Assembly: GCA_002716045.1 (NCBI GenBank)
Contig: PAZC01000040.1
Coordinates: forward strand, 22,552-86,551
Source of the DNA: Opitutia bacterium
GTDB taxonomy: Bacteria > Verrucomicrobiota > Verrucomicrobiia > Opitutales > Seribacteraceae
DNA length: 64,000 nucleotides
Direction: 5' to 3'
Shown here: positions 44,582 to 53,878 of the stretch, in pieces
Numbering within the stretch: position 1 is the stretch's first letter
How the letters are laid out: each line of letters starts with the position of its first letter
Made by a program: the position numbers and the translations under genes
The notes under the pieces: generated by a model
What the model was told of the DNA's origin: nothing
The model's database searches: none
What the model saw: the letters and a program-made list of their open reading frames with translations, nothing else

Positions 44582-45601
44582 TCAAGTATCGTAGCCTCGC
44601 GGGTTCTCGCTTTGCCAACGCCAAGCGTCCGATATCATTTCCTTCAGGTCACGAGTGGTGCTCCAACCAAGAAGTTCCTTGGCAAGAGAGGGATCGGCCC
44701 AAGCTTCAACGACATCGCCAGGGCGTTTATTGGCAAACTCTCGGGGCACCTTTTTTCCCGTGACCACCTCGAAAGCCTTAACGACTTCCAGCACCGTGCT
44801 GCCACGACCAGTGCCAAGATTCACGAAAAATGCACCCGGCCTCTCCGAAAGCTTTTCCAAGGCCTTGAGGTGAGCGTCGGCTAAATCCATTACGTGAAGA
44901 TAGTCACGGATACAGGTTCCGTCACTGGTTGGATAATCGTCACCAAACACAAAAAGCTTTTCCAGTTTCCCGGCAAGAACCTGACAGATAAAGGGGATGA
45001 GGTTTTCGGGGGTGCCCAGCGGATTCTCTCCAAGCCGTCCGCTCGCATGGGCCCCCACGGGATTGAAGTAGCGCAGAATAGCGGCATTCCAGCGGGGATC
45101 AGACAAGCAGAGATCTTTCAGCATCATCTCGACGAGGAATTTTGTTCTTCCGTAGGGACTTGAAACTGCGCCAACACGGTGGTCCTCCTTGATCGGAACA
45201 GTTTCAGGCTCGCCATAGACGGTACAAGAGGAACTGAAGACCAGGTCACGGACCTCGAATTCCTCCATCACCTCCAACAAGGCAATGGATCCCCCCACGT
45301 TGTTATTGTAATAAGCAAGAGGCTTCTCTGTTGACTCGCCCACTGCCTTGAAAGCAGCAAAATGCATGACCGCACTAATTTGCTCTTGGTCATCAAACAA
45401 CTGGGTCAAGGCTTCTCGATCACCAACGTCCCCCTCCACCAAAACGGCTTCGCGCCCAGCCAATTCCCCCACCCTCTTCAAGGACTCCGGTGAAGAATTC
45501 GAGAAATTGTCTAAAACAACCACCTCGTGACCTGCATCGAGTAGAGCAAGCGTGGCATGGCTGCCTATGTATCCCGCGCCGCCTGTAACTAATATCTTCA
45601 A
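44582..45601 (-). CDS. galE: UDP-glucose 4-epimerase
   Basis: A 339-residue extended SDR that interconverts UDP-glucose and UDP-galactose (and often the N-acetyl forms). It shows ILVTGGAGYIGSHATLALL for NAD, MHFAAFKAVGESTEKPLAYY, SSSCTVYGEPE, the catalytic YGRTKFLVE, and RYFNPVGAHASGRLGE, all classical GalE. The start appears to be TTG 45601. It lies downstream of the phosphoglycosyl transferase on the same strand (about 8 bp), as the last gene of the polysaccharide block, and probably supplies Gal or GalNAc units to it. Confidence 0.95.
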   Translation of the reverse strand: MKILVTGGAGYIGSHATLALLDAGHEVVVLDNFSNSSPESLKRVGELAGREAVLVEGDVGDREALTQLFDDQEQISAVMHFAAFKAVGESTEKPLAYYNNNVGGSIALLEVMEEFEVRDLVFSSSCTVYGEPETVPIKEDHRVGAVSSPYGRTKFLVEMMLKDLCLSDPRWNAAILRYFNPVGAHASGRLGENPLGTPENLIPFICQVLAGKLEKLFVFGDDYPTSDGTCIRDYLHVMDLADAHLKALEKLSERPGAFFVNLGTGRGSTVLEVVKAFEVVTGKKVPREFANKRPGDVVEAWADPSLAKELLGWSTTRDLKEMISDAWRWQSENPRGYDT

Positions 45602-45608
45602 GAGATTT

Positions 45609-46943
45609 TCAGCGACTCCCCTTTGCCACCGATCGGAGGGTGGATAAAATGATTTGCAAATCCAACAGAATGGAAGCGTTTTTCAGATAAAAAAGATCAT
45701 AGGCTAATTTCTCTTTGGACGCGTCGGGACCGGCGGCGTAGCGAAAACGTATCTGGGCCCAACCGCTGAGCCCCGGTTTAAGAAGATGCCGGCAGGGCCA
45801 AAGTGTAATTTCCTCATTTAATTGCTCCACGAATTCAGGTCTTTCAGGACGAGGTCCGACAATCGACATTTCACCTTTCAAGACATTCCAGAACTGAGGA
45901 ATTTCATCAATTCGGGACAACCTCAGGAATTTGCCCACCCGAGTGATTCGTCGATCACCTTCGCTTGCCCATTTTGCACCATCCGCCTCAGCATCCTTGC
46001 GCATGGTGCGCAACTTGTGTAAAGTGAATGTACGCCCGAGGAATCCCACCCTCTTTTGGGAAAAGAACACAGGGGACCCCGTTTCCAAGAGTATGGCAAA
46101 GGCAGCAAGCAAGAGGATCGGAGAAAGAGCAAGCAAGCCTATGAAGGCAACCAAGACGTCGAGGAAGCGTTTGGCTCGATGAAAAATCGGGTGCCTGACA
46201 CGCAGGTCCAAACGAGCTAGCCAAGATTCGTCGACGTAATCGGGAGGCACGCGTGAAAAGTAGCGTTCCCAAAAGTCGACCAAATCCGAAACTCGGGTTC
46301 CCGCTGCCATCAATTCAACCAAATTGATTTCCTGGTCAAATTCGCCGCTGCGCATCATGACAACTTCGTCAACGCCCTCCGACAGGCAAAATTCCGTAAG
46401 AGCCTTAACGCCACCTTTCTTTTCCAATGATGACGAATCCTCCAAGGCAAGAGGAATACCTTCGGCCTCCACGCGCTCAGTCAAATCTCGCTCCACTACT
46501 TCGGGCACCAAAGCGAGAACACGTGGCCGGCTACGAGAAGCCATGCTTCCAATGGTCAACCTGAAAAAAGCAACCGACATGGCGGAAGAAGCTCCGATTT
46601 TCAAGAGGGCAAATCGGCCAACGAAGCGAAACTCAATGAGGTAAACAACAAACAACAAAGCCAAGCAAGCTAGCGCCGCCACGACCATCGAAACAACAAG
46701 GTAAAAGCGCAAGGATCGCCGTGGTTGGGTTTCATGCAATCCCAAGACCTCGCCAACCACCACAAAGGACAAGCCATAGAGCAGTCCGTAAAAAACCAAT
46801 CTCTCCAGGCTAATCAAAAGCAAGGTCTCGTTCTCGAAAGGAATCCAATATAGGGTAACCAACAACACGGAGCATGTGGCCAATAAAATATCCAAGGCCA
46901 CCCAAGTGCCTTTCCCTAAGTTCCAATTTGAGCCCCGCTCCAT
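45609..46943 (-). CDS. Polyprenyl-phosphate phosphoglycosyl transferase (WbaP/WcaJ-type)
   Basis: A 444-residue membrane enzyme that starts synthesis of a polysaccharide repeat by moving a sugar phosphate to undecaprenyl phosphate. The first 140 residues contain four hydrophobic segments, the middle is a soluble CoA-binding-like region, and a further helix at about 270-295 (FLDVLVAFIGLLALSPILLLAAFAI) introduces the bacterial sugar transferase domain with its SPVFFSQKRVGFLGR, KLRTM, SRIDEIPQFWNVLKGEMSIVGPRPE and PGLSGWAQI motifs. The start ATG 46943 overlaps the glycosyltransferase stop as TGATG. The sugar is probably galactose, glucose or an N-acetyl hexosamine. Confidence 0.93.
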   Translation of the reverse strand: MERGSNWNLGKGTWVALDILLATCSVLLVTLYWIPFENETLLLISLERLVFYGLLYGLSFVVVGEVLGLHETQPRRSLRFYLVVSMVVAALACLALLFVVYLIEFRFVGRFALLKIGASSAMSVAFFRLTIGSMASRSRPRVLALVPEVVERDLTERVEAEGIPLALEDSSSLEKKGGVKALTEFCLSEGVDEVVMMRSGEFDQEINLVELMAAGTRVSDLVDFWERYFSRVPPDYVDESWLARLDLRVRHPIFHRAKRFLDVLVAFIGLLALSPILLLAAFAILLETGSPVFFSQKRVGFLGRTFTLHKLRTMRKDAEADGAKWASEGDRRITRVGKFLRLSRIDEIPQFWNVLKGEMSIVGPRPERPEFVEQLNEEITLWPCRHLLKPGLSGWAQIRFRYAAGPDASKEKLAYDLFYLKNASILLDLQIILSTLRSVAKGSR

Positions 46944-48106
46944 CAATTCGATCCTCTCGCGCCTTTCTTCAAGAAAAGATTTTCCAGAGATTCCACGAAA
47001 CGGGTGGCAGACATGCGTCGATCCATTTCAAGACGAATAGCGCGAACGTTGGCAGACAAGCGATCATAGGTTGGATGATCATTGGCCAAGTTAATCAATG
47101 CCTCTGTCATGGCAACAGGTTCTGGTTGTGAAAAAACAATGCCTACGTCTTGGGATTGAAGAATCTGAGTCATTTCACCCTCTGGGGAAGCGAGAACGGG
47201 CAACCCGGCACCGAGATATTCGAATACCTTGGCCGGGAAAGCAACAGTTGTCGCCCGGTTGGTCTTCATCAAGCTTATCCCGAGGTGGCAAGGGGCAAGA
47301 AGTCCGGGAATATCTTTCCTGGGAGTTTCACCATGAAATTCCGTGTTCCCCCAATCCTTCTCCCTAATGGAATTGGGGATAGGGCCAATAATAAGAAACC
47401 TCACCTCGGCTTTGCGAAGCTGAACCTCCAAAGTGGTGCGCCGCAAAGCTTCCACGTCATGCAAGCGGCTAAATCGGCCATGGTAAACCACCGTGAATTT
47501 TTCTCGCTTGGGAGTGTTCAACAAATCCGTTGAAAACAAGGACTCATCAAAACCGTTGGGTATGTGCAAAACCTTGTCTGCGTCAGTCAACTCACTCAAA
47601 TGCCCCTGCAAGGACTTGGTGACGGTCGTAACAAGACGTGCCTTTTGATAAATTTTTCGCTCAAAGTACGAAAGGCACCGGCCAATAATGCCTCCGGGTC
47701 GCAAGACACCGAGTTGGAAGAGAACGTCAGGATAGCGATCCCGAACGTCGAAGACAAAAGGTACCCCCATTTCGAATGCAGCTCGACAGCACATAGAGGC
47801 CATAAAGAAAGGTGGCGAGGTGATCACGACGCAATCGAGATCGTTCGGGAGACGCTTGAGGGAGGCAACCAATTCTCGTCCCAAAAGAAACTCCTGCCAA
47901 AATCTCGAAAGCAAACCGGATTGATTGGACGGAACACCGCGGCGAGAGGCCTTAATTCGTGAATCACCCGTCCCACCAGCCTCTTTGGAGGTAAGTATCA
48001 AAACCTCATGACCACGGTCAGACAAGGCATCGGCCCATGGTCCGATGCGGGCGGCAGCGGCTTGATTCATAGGAGGAAACTCGGAGGTTACGAGGGCAAT
48101 TTTCAA
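46943..48106 (-). CDS. Glycosyltransferase family 4 (WbuB-like)
   Basis: A 387-residue GT-B enzyme. It starts LKIALVTSEFPPMNQAAAARIGPWADAL, typical of WbuB-like glycosyltransferases, and has ITSPPFFMASMCCRAA, FVFDVRDRYPDVLF, FTVVYHGRFSRLHDVEAL in the second domain, and VAFPAKVFEYLGAGLPVLAS near the C-terminus for donor binding. The real start is TTG 48106, one base after the wecB stop and about 10 bases downstream of a GGGAGAGG ribosome binding site; a longer frame to 48304 would run through wecB and is rejected. It is coupled to wecB upstream and to the phosphoglycosyl transferase downstream. Confidence 0.88.
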   Translation of the reverse strand: MKIALVTSEFPPMNQAAAARIGPWADALSDRGHEVLILTSKEAGGTGDSRIKASRRGVPSNQSGLLSRFWQEFLLGRELVASLKRLPNDLDCVVITSPPFFMASMCCRAAFEMGVPFVFDVRDRYPDVLFQLGVLRPGGIIGRCLSYFERKIYQKARLVTTVTKSLQGHLSELTDADKVLHIPNGFDESLFSTDLLNTPKREKFTVVYHGRFSRLHDVEALRRTTLEVQLRKAEVRFLIIGPIPNSIREKDWGNTEFHGETPRKDIPGLLAPCHLGISLMKTNRATTVAFPAKVFEYLGAGLPVLASPEGEMTQILQSQDVGIVFSQPEPVAMTEALINLANDHPTYDRLSANVRAIRLEMDRRMSATRFVESLENLFLKKGARGSN

Positions 48107-48107
48107 C

Positions 48108-49193
48108 TCAGTTGGCCTCTCCCAAGGCTCGGGCGATGATTTCAGAAGCTTGACCGTCTCCGTAAAAAGCAGCGTTCCAGTCGGGATCAGCAGCCATGGC
48201 TTCACCTGCTTTTTCAGGAATGGAATCGACTCCGGGCCGAGCCAGACGATTATGACCGCCGGGCAAAAGTTCCGTCCATTCCGTTTCCGAACGGATGGTG
48301 ACACAGGGAGTCCGCTGAAAAAAAGCCTCCTTCTGCATACCGCCGGAATCCGTAAGAATAAGAGAAGCTTCGGATTCCAGTTTCAGAATATCTAGATAGC
48401 CGAGAGGCTCCACTATGCAAATTCCTTGGTCAAGGGATTCAAGAAGACCAAATTCATCAAGTCGAAGACGCGTCCTGGGATGCAGGGGGAAAACAAGAGG
48501 CAAGGAAGCGGCAACTTCCCCGAGGCCGCGAAGAATAGACTCGAGGCAGGCTCTGTCATCAACGTTTTCGGCTCGATGCAAGGTGCACAAGGCAAAAGAA
48601 CCAGAATCAAGACCATGAGCTTCAAGCACCGTGCTCTTCTGGTCAGCAAGTTGGCCAAATTTCCTTGCCGCATCAAGCATGACGTCTCCCGTTTGAACCA
48701 CCTTGCTTCCAATAATCCCCTCGGCTGAAAGTCGGCGCACGGCTTCATCGGTAGGGGCGAAAAGCAAGTCGGATGCATGATCTGCGAGGATACGGTTGAG
48801 CTCCTCGGGCATTGCCCGATTATCGGAACGAAGTCCGGCCTCCACATGGGCGCATGGGCAATTGAGCTTGGCGGCGGCAAGAGCACCCGCCAAAGTAGAG
48901 TTAGTATCCCCGTAGACCAAGGCCCAGTCAGGTTGCTCACGCAAAAGAATCTTCTCTATTCCGACAAGCATGGCTGCGGTCATGGCGCCGTGGGCGCCCC
49001 CGGAAATGCCAAGGTTGGCATCAGGCTCGGGAATCTCGAGTTCGTTGAAAAAGACTCGTGACATCTTTTCGTCAAAGTGTTGCCCGGTGTGGACGATGAA
49101 CTCCTCCACGGCCTCACGCTGCGCCAAAGCACGAGAAACAACGGCAGATTTAACAAACTGAGGCCTAGCGCCAATGATGGATACCACTTTCAT
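48108..49193 (-). CDS. wecB: UDP-N-acetylglucosamine 2-epimerase (non-hydrolysing)
   Basis: A 361-residue enzyme that converts UDP-GlcNAc to UDP-ManNAc in the cytoplasm. Motifs are VSIIGARPQFVKSAVV at the N-terminus, HTGQHFDEKMS, VYGDTNSTLAGALAAAKLNCPCAHVEAGLRS, and LILTDSGGMQKEAFFQRTPCVTIR. Length is typical of the bacterial enzyme. It precedes a WbuB-like glycosyltransferase with a one-base gap, so UDP-ManNAc or its derivative is probably the donor for that transferase. No wecC dehydrogenase is in the window. Confidence 0.95.
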   Translation of the reverse strand: MKVVSIIGARPQFVKSAVVSRALAQREAVEEFIVHTGQHFDEKMSRVFFNELEIPEPDANLGISGGAHGAMTAAMLVGIEKILLREQPDWALVYGDTNSTLAGALAAAKLNCPCAHVEAGLRSDNRAMPEELNRILADHASDLLFAPTDEAVRRLSAEGIIGSKVVQTGDVMLDAARKFGQLADQKSTVLEAHGLDSGSFALCTLHRAENVDDRACLESILRGLGEVAASLPLVFPLHPRTRLRLDEFGLLESLDQGICIVEPLGYLDILKLESEASLILTDSGGMQKEAFFQRTPCVTIRSETEWTELLPGGHNRLARPGVDSIPEKAGEAMAADPDWNAAFYGDGQASEIIARALGEAN

Positions 49194-49208
49194 GAAAACT
49201 TCATTCGG

Positions 49209-50567
49209 TTAGCCAGTCTCTCGATCCAGATTGGACTGTATGATCTGAGGCTTTCCAGACTTGGTTGCCGGAATGGAATCCACGGAGCGAAAAGAAACCA
49301 ATAATTCTTCATCTGCCAAATATTTCCCCATGTCCTTTCGTATCTTATCCAGAGTTTCAGGAGAAAACTCAAAAGTGGGAATATATTCAATTTCAATGGA
49401 ACCAAGCTCATTTTGAATAACCCTAAACTGCCTTATCTCAGGATAGAATTCAAATATCCCCGTGAAGAAATGAACAATCAAGGTCTTGCCACTGGAAGTG
49501 CGCACAAGATCAGTGTCCCGTCCAACGACCTTTTTCAACAGAGGGAAAGCGAGAGATCGCTCGGGAGGATATTCAGTCAATGGCAACTTGATCGCGAGAT
49601 CGCCCGTGTAGTAACGTATCAGGGGCATGGCGAACCCATCCAGTTTTGTCAGTACCACCTTACCCATTTCGCCATCGGGGACGCTTTGCCAGTTATCATC
49701 GAGGATTTCCAGATAAACGTTTGGCGTATATAGGTAAAAGGAATCCAAATCTTTTTTTTGGCCTACCATGAAGCCTTCGTTCATTCCATAGTTTTCAAAA
49801 ACCTTGGTTTTAAAGACTGTTTGGATCTCGGTCTGGTAATGATCAAACATATGATCTCCCCAAGCAATCGCAGCATCAAAGCGAACATCGAGATCATGCT
49901 TTTTGGCAATTTTTGCCAAGACATAAAGAGAGGAGGCGTATCCACCCAAATGGCAGGCTTCCCTACCCTCCATGCGGCGCAAATATGGAAGCACCTCATC
50001 CTCTGGCAAACCGAAGGCATTCAAGTAAGTTGTCCTTGTCAGGACGTCCTTGGCTTTCTTGATTACACCACGTTGCGGAGTCATTCCTGTCTGCAACAAT
50101 TGCTTGCCCAAATAAAATCCCGTCCACTCCCACCAATTAATCAAGATGGCGCGAAAGTTAGCCTGCTCCTTCTTGTCGACGTAAACCTCGGTTTGTATGC
50201 CACTGGAACCACTGGTCGAATAGAGAAGAAGTTCATTTTTCGGGCGGGTGAGGAGGGCATCCGAGTGTTTTCTCAAGATCGGTTTCGTCAGAACGGGAAA
50301 ACGCTTCAGCCATGCCTCCGGATCAGAATCCGAAGAGATCTTCAAGTTCTTGTAATAGGGCGATTTGGAGGAAGCGAAATCAAGTACGGCAGCTAGCTTA
50401 TCTAATTGCAGTTCCTGCAAGTCCGACTGGGCCATGAAGCTGTAAGCGCGGTGTTGGTCCAATCGCTTGGTGAAGTCAGTTGAGAGGATTTTATCGCCGA
50501 TGGAAAGCATCGTTTCGGCGAAAAAGTTGTAGGCGGACTTTTTGATCTTCTCAGCTCCTCGTGGCAC
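49209..50567 (-). CDS. PaaK/CapK-like adenylate-forming enzyme
   Basis: A 452-residue protein of the phenylacetate-CoA ligase-like (CapK) branch of adenylating enzymes. The phosphate-binding loop is YSTSGSSGIQTEVYVD near residue 115, followed by FENYGMNEGFMVGQ and PLIRYYTGDLAIKL, and a small C-terminal domain from about 350 (GRDTDLVRTSSGKTL). In polysaccharide clusters such proteins are thought to activate a carboxylic acid for attachment to a sugar, but functions are poorly defined. Frame starts at GTG 50567, overlapping the upstream glycosyltransferase by 17 bp; ATG 50510 is an alternative. Confidence 0.8.
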   Translation of the reverse strand: MPRGAEKIKKSAYNFFAETMLSIGDKILSTDFTKRLDQHRAYSFMAQSDLQELQLDKLAAVLDFASSKSPYYKNLKISSDSDPEAWLKRFPVLTKPILRKHSDALLTRPKNELLLYSTSGSSGIQTEVYVDKKEQANFRAILINWWEWTGFYLGKQLLQTGMTPQRGVIKKAKDVLTRTTYLNAFGLPEDEVLPYLRRMEGREACHLGGYASSLYVLAKIAKKHDLDVRFDAAIAWGDHMFDHYQTEIQTVFKTKVFENYGMNEGFMVGQKKDLDSFYLYTPNVYLEILDDNWQSVPDGEMGKVVLTKLDGFAMPLIRYYTGDLAIKLPLTEYPPERSLAFPLLKKVVGRDTDLVRTSSGKTLIVHFFTGIFEFYPEIRQFRVIQNELGSIEIEYIPTFEFSPETLDKIRKDMGKYLADEELLVSFRSVDSIPATKSGKPQIIQSNLDRETG

Positions 50568-51588
50568 GCAGGGTTTTCAATGTGTCGCACCACTTGGGCC
50601 CGACTTGACTGACATCGAATCGATGGGCGACTTCCTTGGCTCTCTTGGTCATTTGGGAAGCCAAAGATAAGTTCTGCATGACAAGTTTCAGGTTGTCAGC
50701 CAGGGCATGGGCATCGCCGGTCTCACTTAGCAAAGCAGTCTTTTGATGTTCGACCAAATAAGGAATCCCTCCCGGATTAGTCGATACCACGAGCAATCCC
50801 AAAGCCATCATTTCAATCATGCTGACGGGAGTGTTATCGATTTTATTGCTGCAGAGGAAAACATCACACTCCTCAGCCAACGCCATCTTTTGCCGGTGGT
50901 CGACGTAACCAGGAAAGGAAACATGCTCCTCAAGTCCTAGTTCAACCGATAATCGGCGGGTGGCCTCGAATTGCCCCAAATCGCCGCCTGCCATGGTGAG
51001 ATGAGCATCGGGAACTTCATCAAGAAACAAACGAAACGCTTTCAGGGCGGTAAACGGGTCATAGGCATCCTGAAATGCCCGCATCCAAAGTAATCTTGGG
51101 CGAAAATGCTTCTTTTCGTTGAAAGGGTATTGGCTTAAATCTATGATGTTTTCAATCAGCAGGCACTCGAATCCCTTGCTTTCGACAAATTCCTGCAAGT
51201 AGCCCGAAGGAGCCTTGATCAGGTCCGCTTTCTTGAAGCAATATCGCGACAAGCAGGGAGATTGCTCGAAACGTTTAGGAATTGATCCTCCATGTAAATC
51301 GAGAATTACTTTGTATCGAAGGACCTTGGCCAGAAAAACATGAAGGAATTGGAGGTAAAAGGCCCTCGAGCCATAAAACTCTATGATGACCAGCTTGTAA
51401 TTTTTCAATCGGCAGAAAAGGAGGGTCCAGACTTGATCGATGAATCGAGGTAGGGGAAAGATATATTTCGACGAGCCCTTGGCTTTATATCCATTTTCCA
51501 AAAGCACCTCCAGGAGAACCTCGGCCTGGCTAGTTGGACGGTCGTTCTTGTTACCGAAGAAATTTCCTAGAATTAAAATTTCCTTCAT
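50551..51588 (-). CDS. Glycosyltransferase family 4
   Basis: A 345-residue GT-B enzyme. The N-terminal domain has ILGNFFGNKNDRPTSQAEVLLEVLLENGY and VILDLHGGSIPKRF; the second domain has RLLWMRAFQDAYDPFTALKAF near residue 165, and a donor-binding EECDVFLCSNKIDNTPVSMIEMMALGLLVV near residue 250, where the Glu of the E-x7-E-like motif is seen. The sugar is unknown. It overlaps the next upstream gene by ATGA and the PaaK-like gene by 17 bp, all on the minus strand, so translation is probably coupled across the block. Confidence 0.85.
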   Translation of the reverse strand: MKEILILGNFFGNKNDRPTSQAEVLLEVLLENGYKAKGSSKYIFPLPRFIDQVWTLLFCRLKNYKLVIIEFYGSRAFYLQFLHVFLAKVLRYKVILDLHGGSIPKRFEQSPCLSRYCFKKADLIKAPSGYLQEFVESKGFECLLIENIIDLSQYPFNEKKHFRPRLLWMRAFQDAYDPFTALKAFRLFLDEVPDAHLTMAGGDLGQFEATRRLSVELGLEEHVSFPGYVDHRQKMALAEECDVFLCSNKIDNTPVSMIEMMALGLLVVSTNPGGIPYLVEHQKTALLSETGDAHALADNLKLVMQNLSLASQMTKRAKEVAHRFDVSQVGPKWCDTLKTLRATRS

Positions 51589-52724
51589 GCCTCGGAAGCT
51601 ATTCTAGCGCGCGCTGTTTGGTAATCCTTCTTGAGTCCGGCCGCAATCTTGAGGGGATCATGCCATTTCTCGACGTATTTGCGCGACTCAACCCCTCGTT
51701 GCCGAAGTTCTTGCCTTCGATTCGTCAGCCAATCCTTCAACACCTCGTAAATCGAGTTCGGCGTGGCATCGATGACCGGCATGTCATCGCACATTTCGCG
51801 AGGCACATGGACGAGGTCTTTCTGGCGAAGGTAACAAACAACGGGTTTGCCAAGGGCCATTAATTCCACAGCTAACCCACCATACCAGCCCGCCAAAAGC
51901 TGATCCACCAACAAGTCTGCATCCTGATATATCTTCTTGGCTTCGTCATTGGACATTCCCTCGACCAAGGTGAAACGAATCCGGACCCCTTCCGCGCGAA
52001 GGCGCTCAACTGCGCCCTCAACGTATTTGGTGCCTTTGATGGAGCGATCGCTGGGGGCATGAATCAAATGCGGGACATCCTCTGCCTCGCTCACACCGAC
52101 AAATTCCCATTCTTCCAAGTCGACGGCGGCATAAGGCAAGAAACGACACCTCTGGGGAAGAACGTTGAGCAAGTCCGGATTCAATGCGTACATCAAATGG
52201 GCATAGCGATCGAACCTCGCGATTCTTTCTCTCTTCAAGCTGTCGGAATAGTCTGAATAGTACCCAGCCTCGACTTCATGTGCGTGATGGATGGGGTAGT
52301 TGGCTAGGCAATAGTCTCCTTGTCTGGCATCATCACCTTGATAAGTGACCGCTATGACCGTGGGAGATCTCTTCAAAAGCTTCAGGTCCGCGCCCTCGAA
52401 TGGATAACCATAGAAGAAGTTATAAAATTTCCTGCTCCAACCAGGTTGCTGGTTTGTTAAATGAAATTTCCGAAAGGGGGATGCAAAGAGACCGAAGTTG
52501 TAATGAACAACGTCATGTTTCTTAAGCTCGTTTATGATCAAGAACCATCGCTTGATCTCGTTCCTGATGAATTGATTTCGTTTAAATAGAACCTTGTCCG
52601 CGGAAAACTGGAAAAAGTTTTGGTGAAAGGCGAGGGACGAGCTATCTAGTCCGATTTTCCTTTCGGCATGAGACAATCTTTGGGGATTCCCTCCCACTGT
52701 CGTTGGTAGATGAAGTACCTTCAT
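51585..52724 (-). CDS. Glycosyltransferase (GT-B, family 4-like)
   Basis: A 379-residue protein with the general features of GT4 transferases. It has VLHLPTTVGGNPQRLSHAERKIG at the N-terminus, LIHAPSDRSIKGTKYVEGAVERL in the second domain near residue 215, and a donor-site segment DQLLAGWYGGLAVELMALGKPVVCYL at about 275-300. The motif is shortened compared with EGFGLP-type motifs, so the donor may be different from those of its neighbours. The sugar is not known. Overlaps the downstream transferase by ATGA. Confidence 0.78.
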   Translation of the reverse strand: MKVLHLPTTVGGNPQRLSHAERKIGLDSSSLAFHQNFFQFSADKVLFKRNQFIRNEIKRWFLIINELKKHDVVHYNFGLFASPFRKFHLTNQQPGWSRKFYNFFYGYPFEGADLKLLKRSPTVIAVTYQGDDARQGDYCLANYPIHHAHEVEAGYYSDYSDSLKRERIARFDRYAHLMYALNPDLLNVLPQRCRFLPYAAVDLEEWEFVGVSEAEDVPHLIHAPSDRSIKGTKYVEGAVERLRAEGVRIRFTLVEGMSNDEAKKIYQDADLLVDQLLAGWYGGLAVELMALGKPVVCYLRQKDLVHVPREMCDDMPVIDATPNSIYEVLKDWLTNRRQELRQRGVESRKYVEKWHDPLKIAAGLKKDYQTARARIASEA

Positions 52725-52745
52725 TTGCCTGAATCAGACATTCGA

Positions 52746-53831
52746 TTATTCAAAGTAATCCCTGACTTTCTCAAGGTAGTCGAGTCGCTCCGAGGCATAT
52801 TCCCTGATATCCTGCGTTCGAAAGCCTGTCTTTCGAAACTCCGTGTACCACTCGATGAGATCCTCTATGTCGAGAGGAGCTTCTTCATTTCCGACCTCGT
52901 ACACAAAAGGAGGCAATGGCTCAAAATCGGGATCGCGTGACGCGTGAACGAATGGAATTCCTCTCGCGGTGTATTCGCGGGCCTTGAGAACCGAAGCGGT
53001 GACAAAGTCGTTGCGAAACAAACCAAGGGAGGAAACCGCCAAGTGAGCTTCGTCGAAGACCGGGTCCAAGTCCGATCCCCTCAACACTCCCCTGAAGTCA
53101 ACAAGGTCTTCCACTTCGAGTTCACGAGCCAAGCGATCAAGTTCGTCGCGGGACCTGCCTTGACCTACCACCATGAATTTTACCTGCACCCCTCTGGCCG
53201 CCCTTTCTTTCTTTTGATGTAAGGCGATTGCTCGAATGACTCGATCGAAACCATGCCAAGGCGCCAACGCCGCCACCCCGACAAGGACAAGGGTATCGGA
53301 AGGCCATGACGGCACTTCCTTACGCAGAGGAATCAGGTCGACTGAAATTCCGTTTGTGACTAATTTTGTCCGGCTCCGATTTCCCAGCGAAAACCAAGGG
53401 GACTCCTCGGAATACTGGAGTATTCTATTGGCGGACCAAAGGCTCCAAGGAAAGTTGAGGTAAATCACCGCAATACGAAGTAATTTCCCTGGCAAGGAAA
53501 GTCCTGACATCCATATCTCACGCGGAACACTTCTGTTGGGAATTGGTAAATCAACGACAACACGAGCCCCGGTCAACCGTTTGAGGATGATTACTGGAAA
53601 CAAAAGAAACATTGTGAAGACGGTATTTCGTATGACCAAGAGATCGCTTCGGGAGACTAGGACGGACAGTGCAAATGCAAAATGCCGACCTCTAGTAGCA
53701 AACGGAGTGAAAGCTTTACTTGTCTTGTATTCGAGTAACTCAAGACCATGGAGCGTCTGGTCTATCTTGTTGGCCACACCCGGTGATTTCTCGGGATCTA
53801 GAATGGCAAAATAGGTTACCGTTCGGGACAT
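52746..53831 (-). CDS. Glycosyltransferase (GT-B, family 4-like)
   Basis: A 361-residue GT-B protein. The N-terminal half has YFAILDPEKSPGVANKIDQTLHGLELLEY and VVDLPIPNRSVPREIW; the second half has LVGVAALAPWHGFDRVIRAIALHQ near residue 185 and an MVVGQGRSRDELDRLA loop, then FDEAHLAVSSLGLFRNDFVTASVLKAREYTARGIPFVHAS for donor binding. The donor is unknown. It starts about 47 bp after the asparagine synthase-like gene's stop and ends 21 bp before the next transferase, so it belongs to the same transcript. Confidence 0.8.
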   Translation of the reverse strand: MSRTVTYFAILDPEKSPGVANKIDQTLHGLELLEYKTSKAFTPFATRGRHFAFALSVLVSRSDLLVIRNTVFTMFLLFPVIILKRLTGARVVVDLPIPNRSVPREIWMSGLSLPGKLLRIAVIYLNFPWSLWSANRILQYSEESPWFSLGNRSRTKLVTNGISVDLIPLRKEVPSWPSDTLVLVGVAALAPWHGFDRVIRAIALHQKKERAARGVQVKFMVVGQGRSRDELDRLARELEVEDLVDFRGVLRGSDLDPVFDEAHLAVSSLGLFRNDFVTASVLKAREYTARGIPFVHASRDPDFEPLPPFVYEVGNEEAPLDIEDLIEWYTEFRKTGFRTQDIREYASERLDYLEKVRDYFE

Positions 53832-53878
53832 TCGAAGTTTTGATTCAGGCTATTTCGACAATTTGGGCGAAAAGGCGG

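Noticed and set aside
49758..50396. A 212-codon plus-strand frame
   Set aside because: Antisense to the PaaK-like gene, whose motifs are clear; no protein features on this strand.
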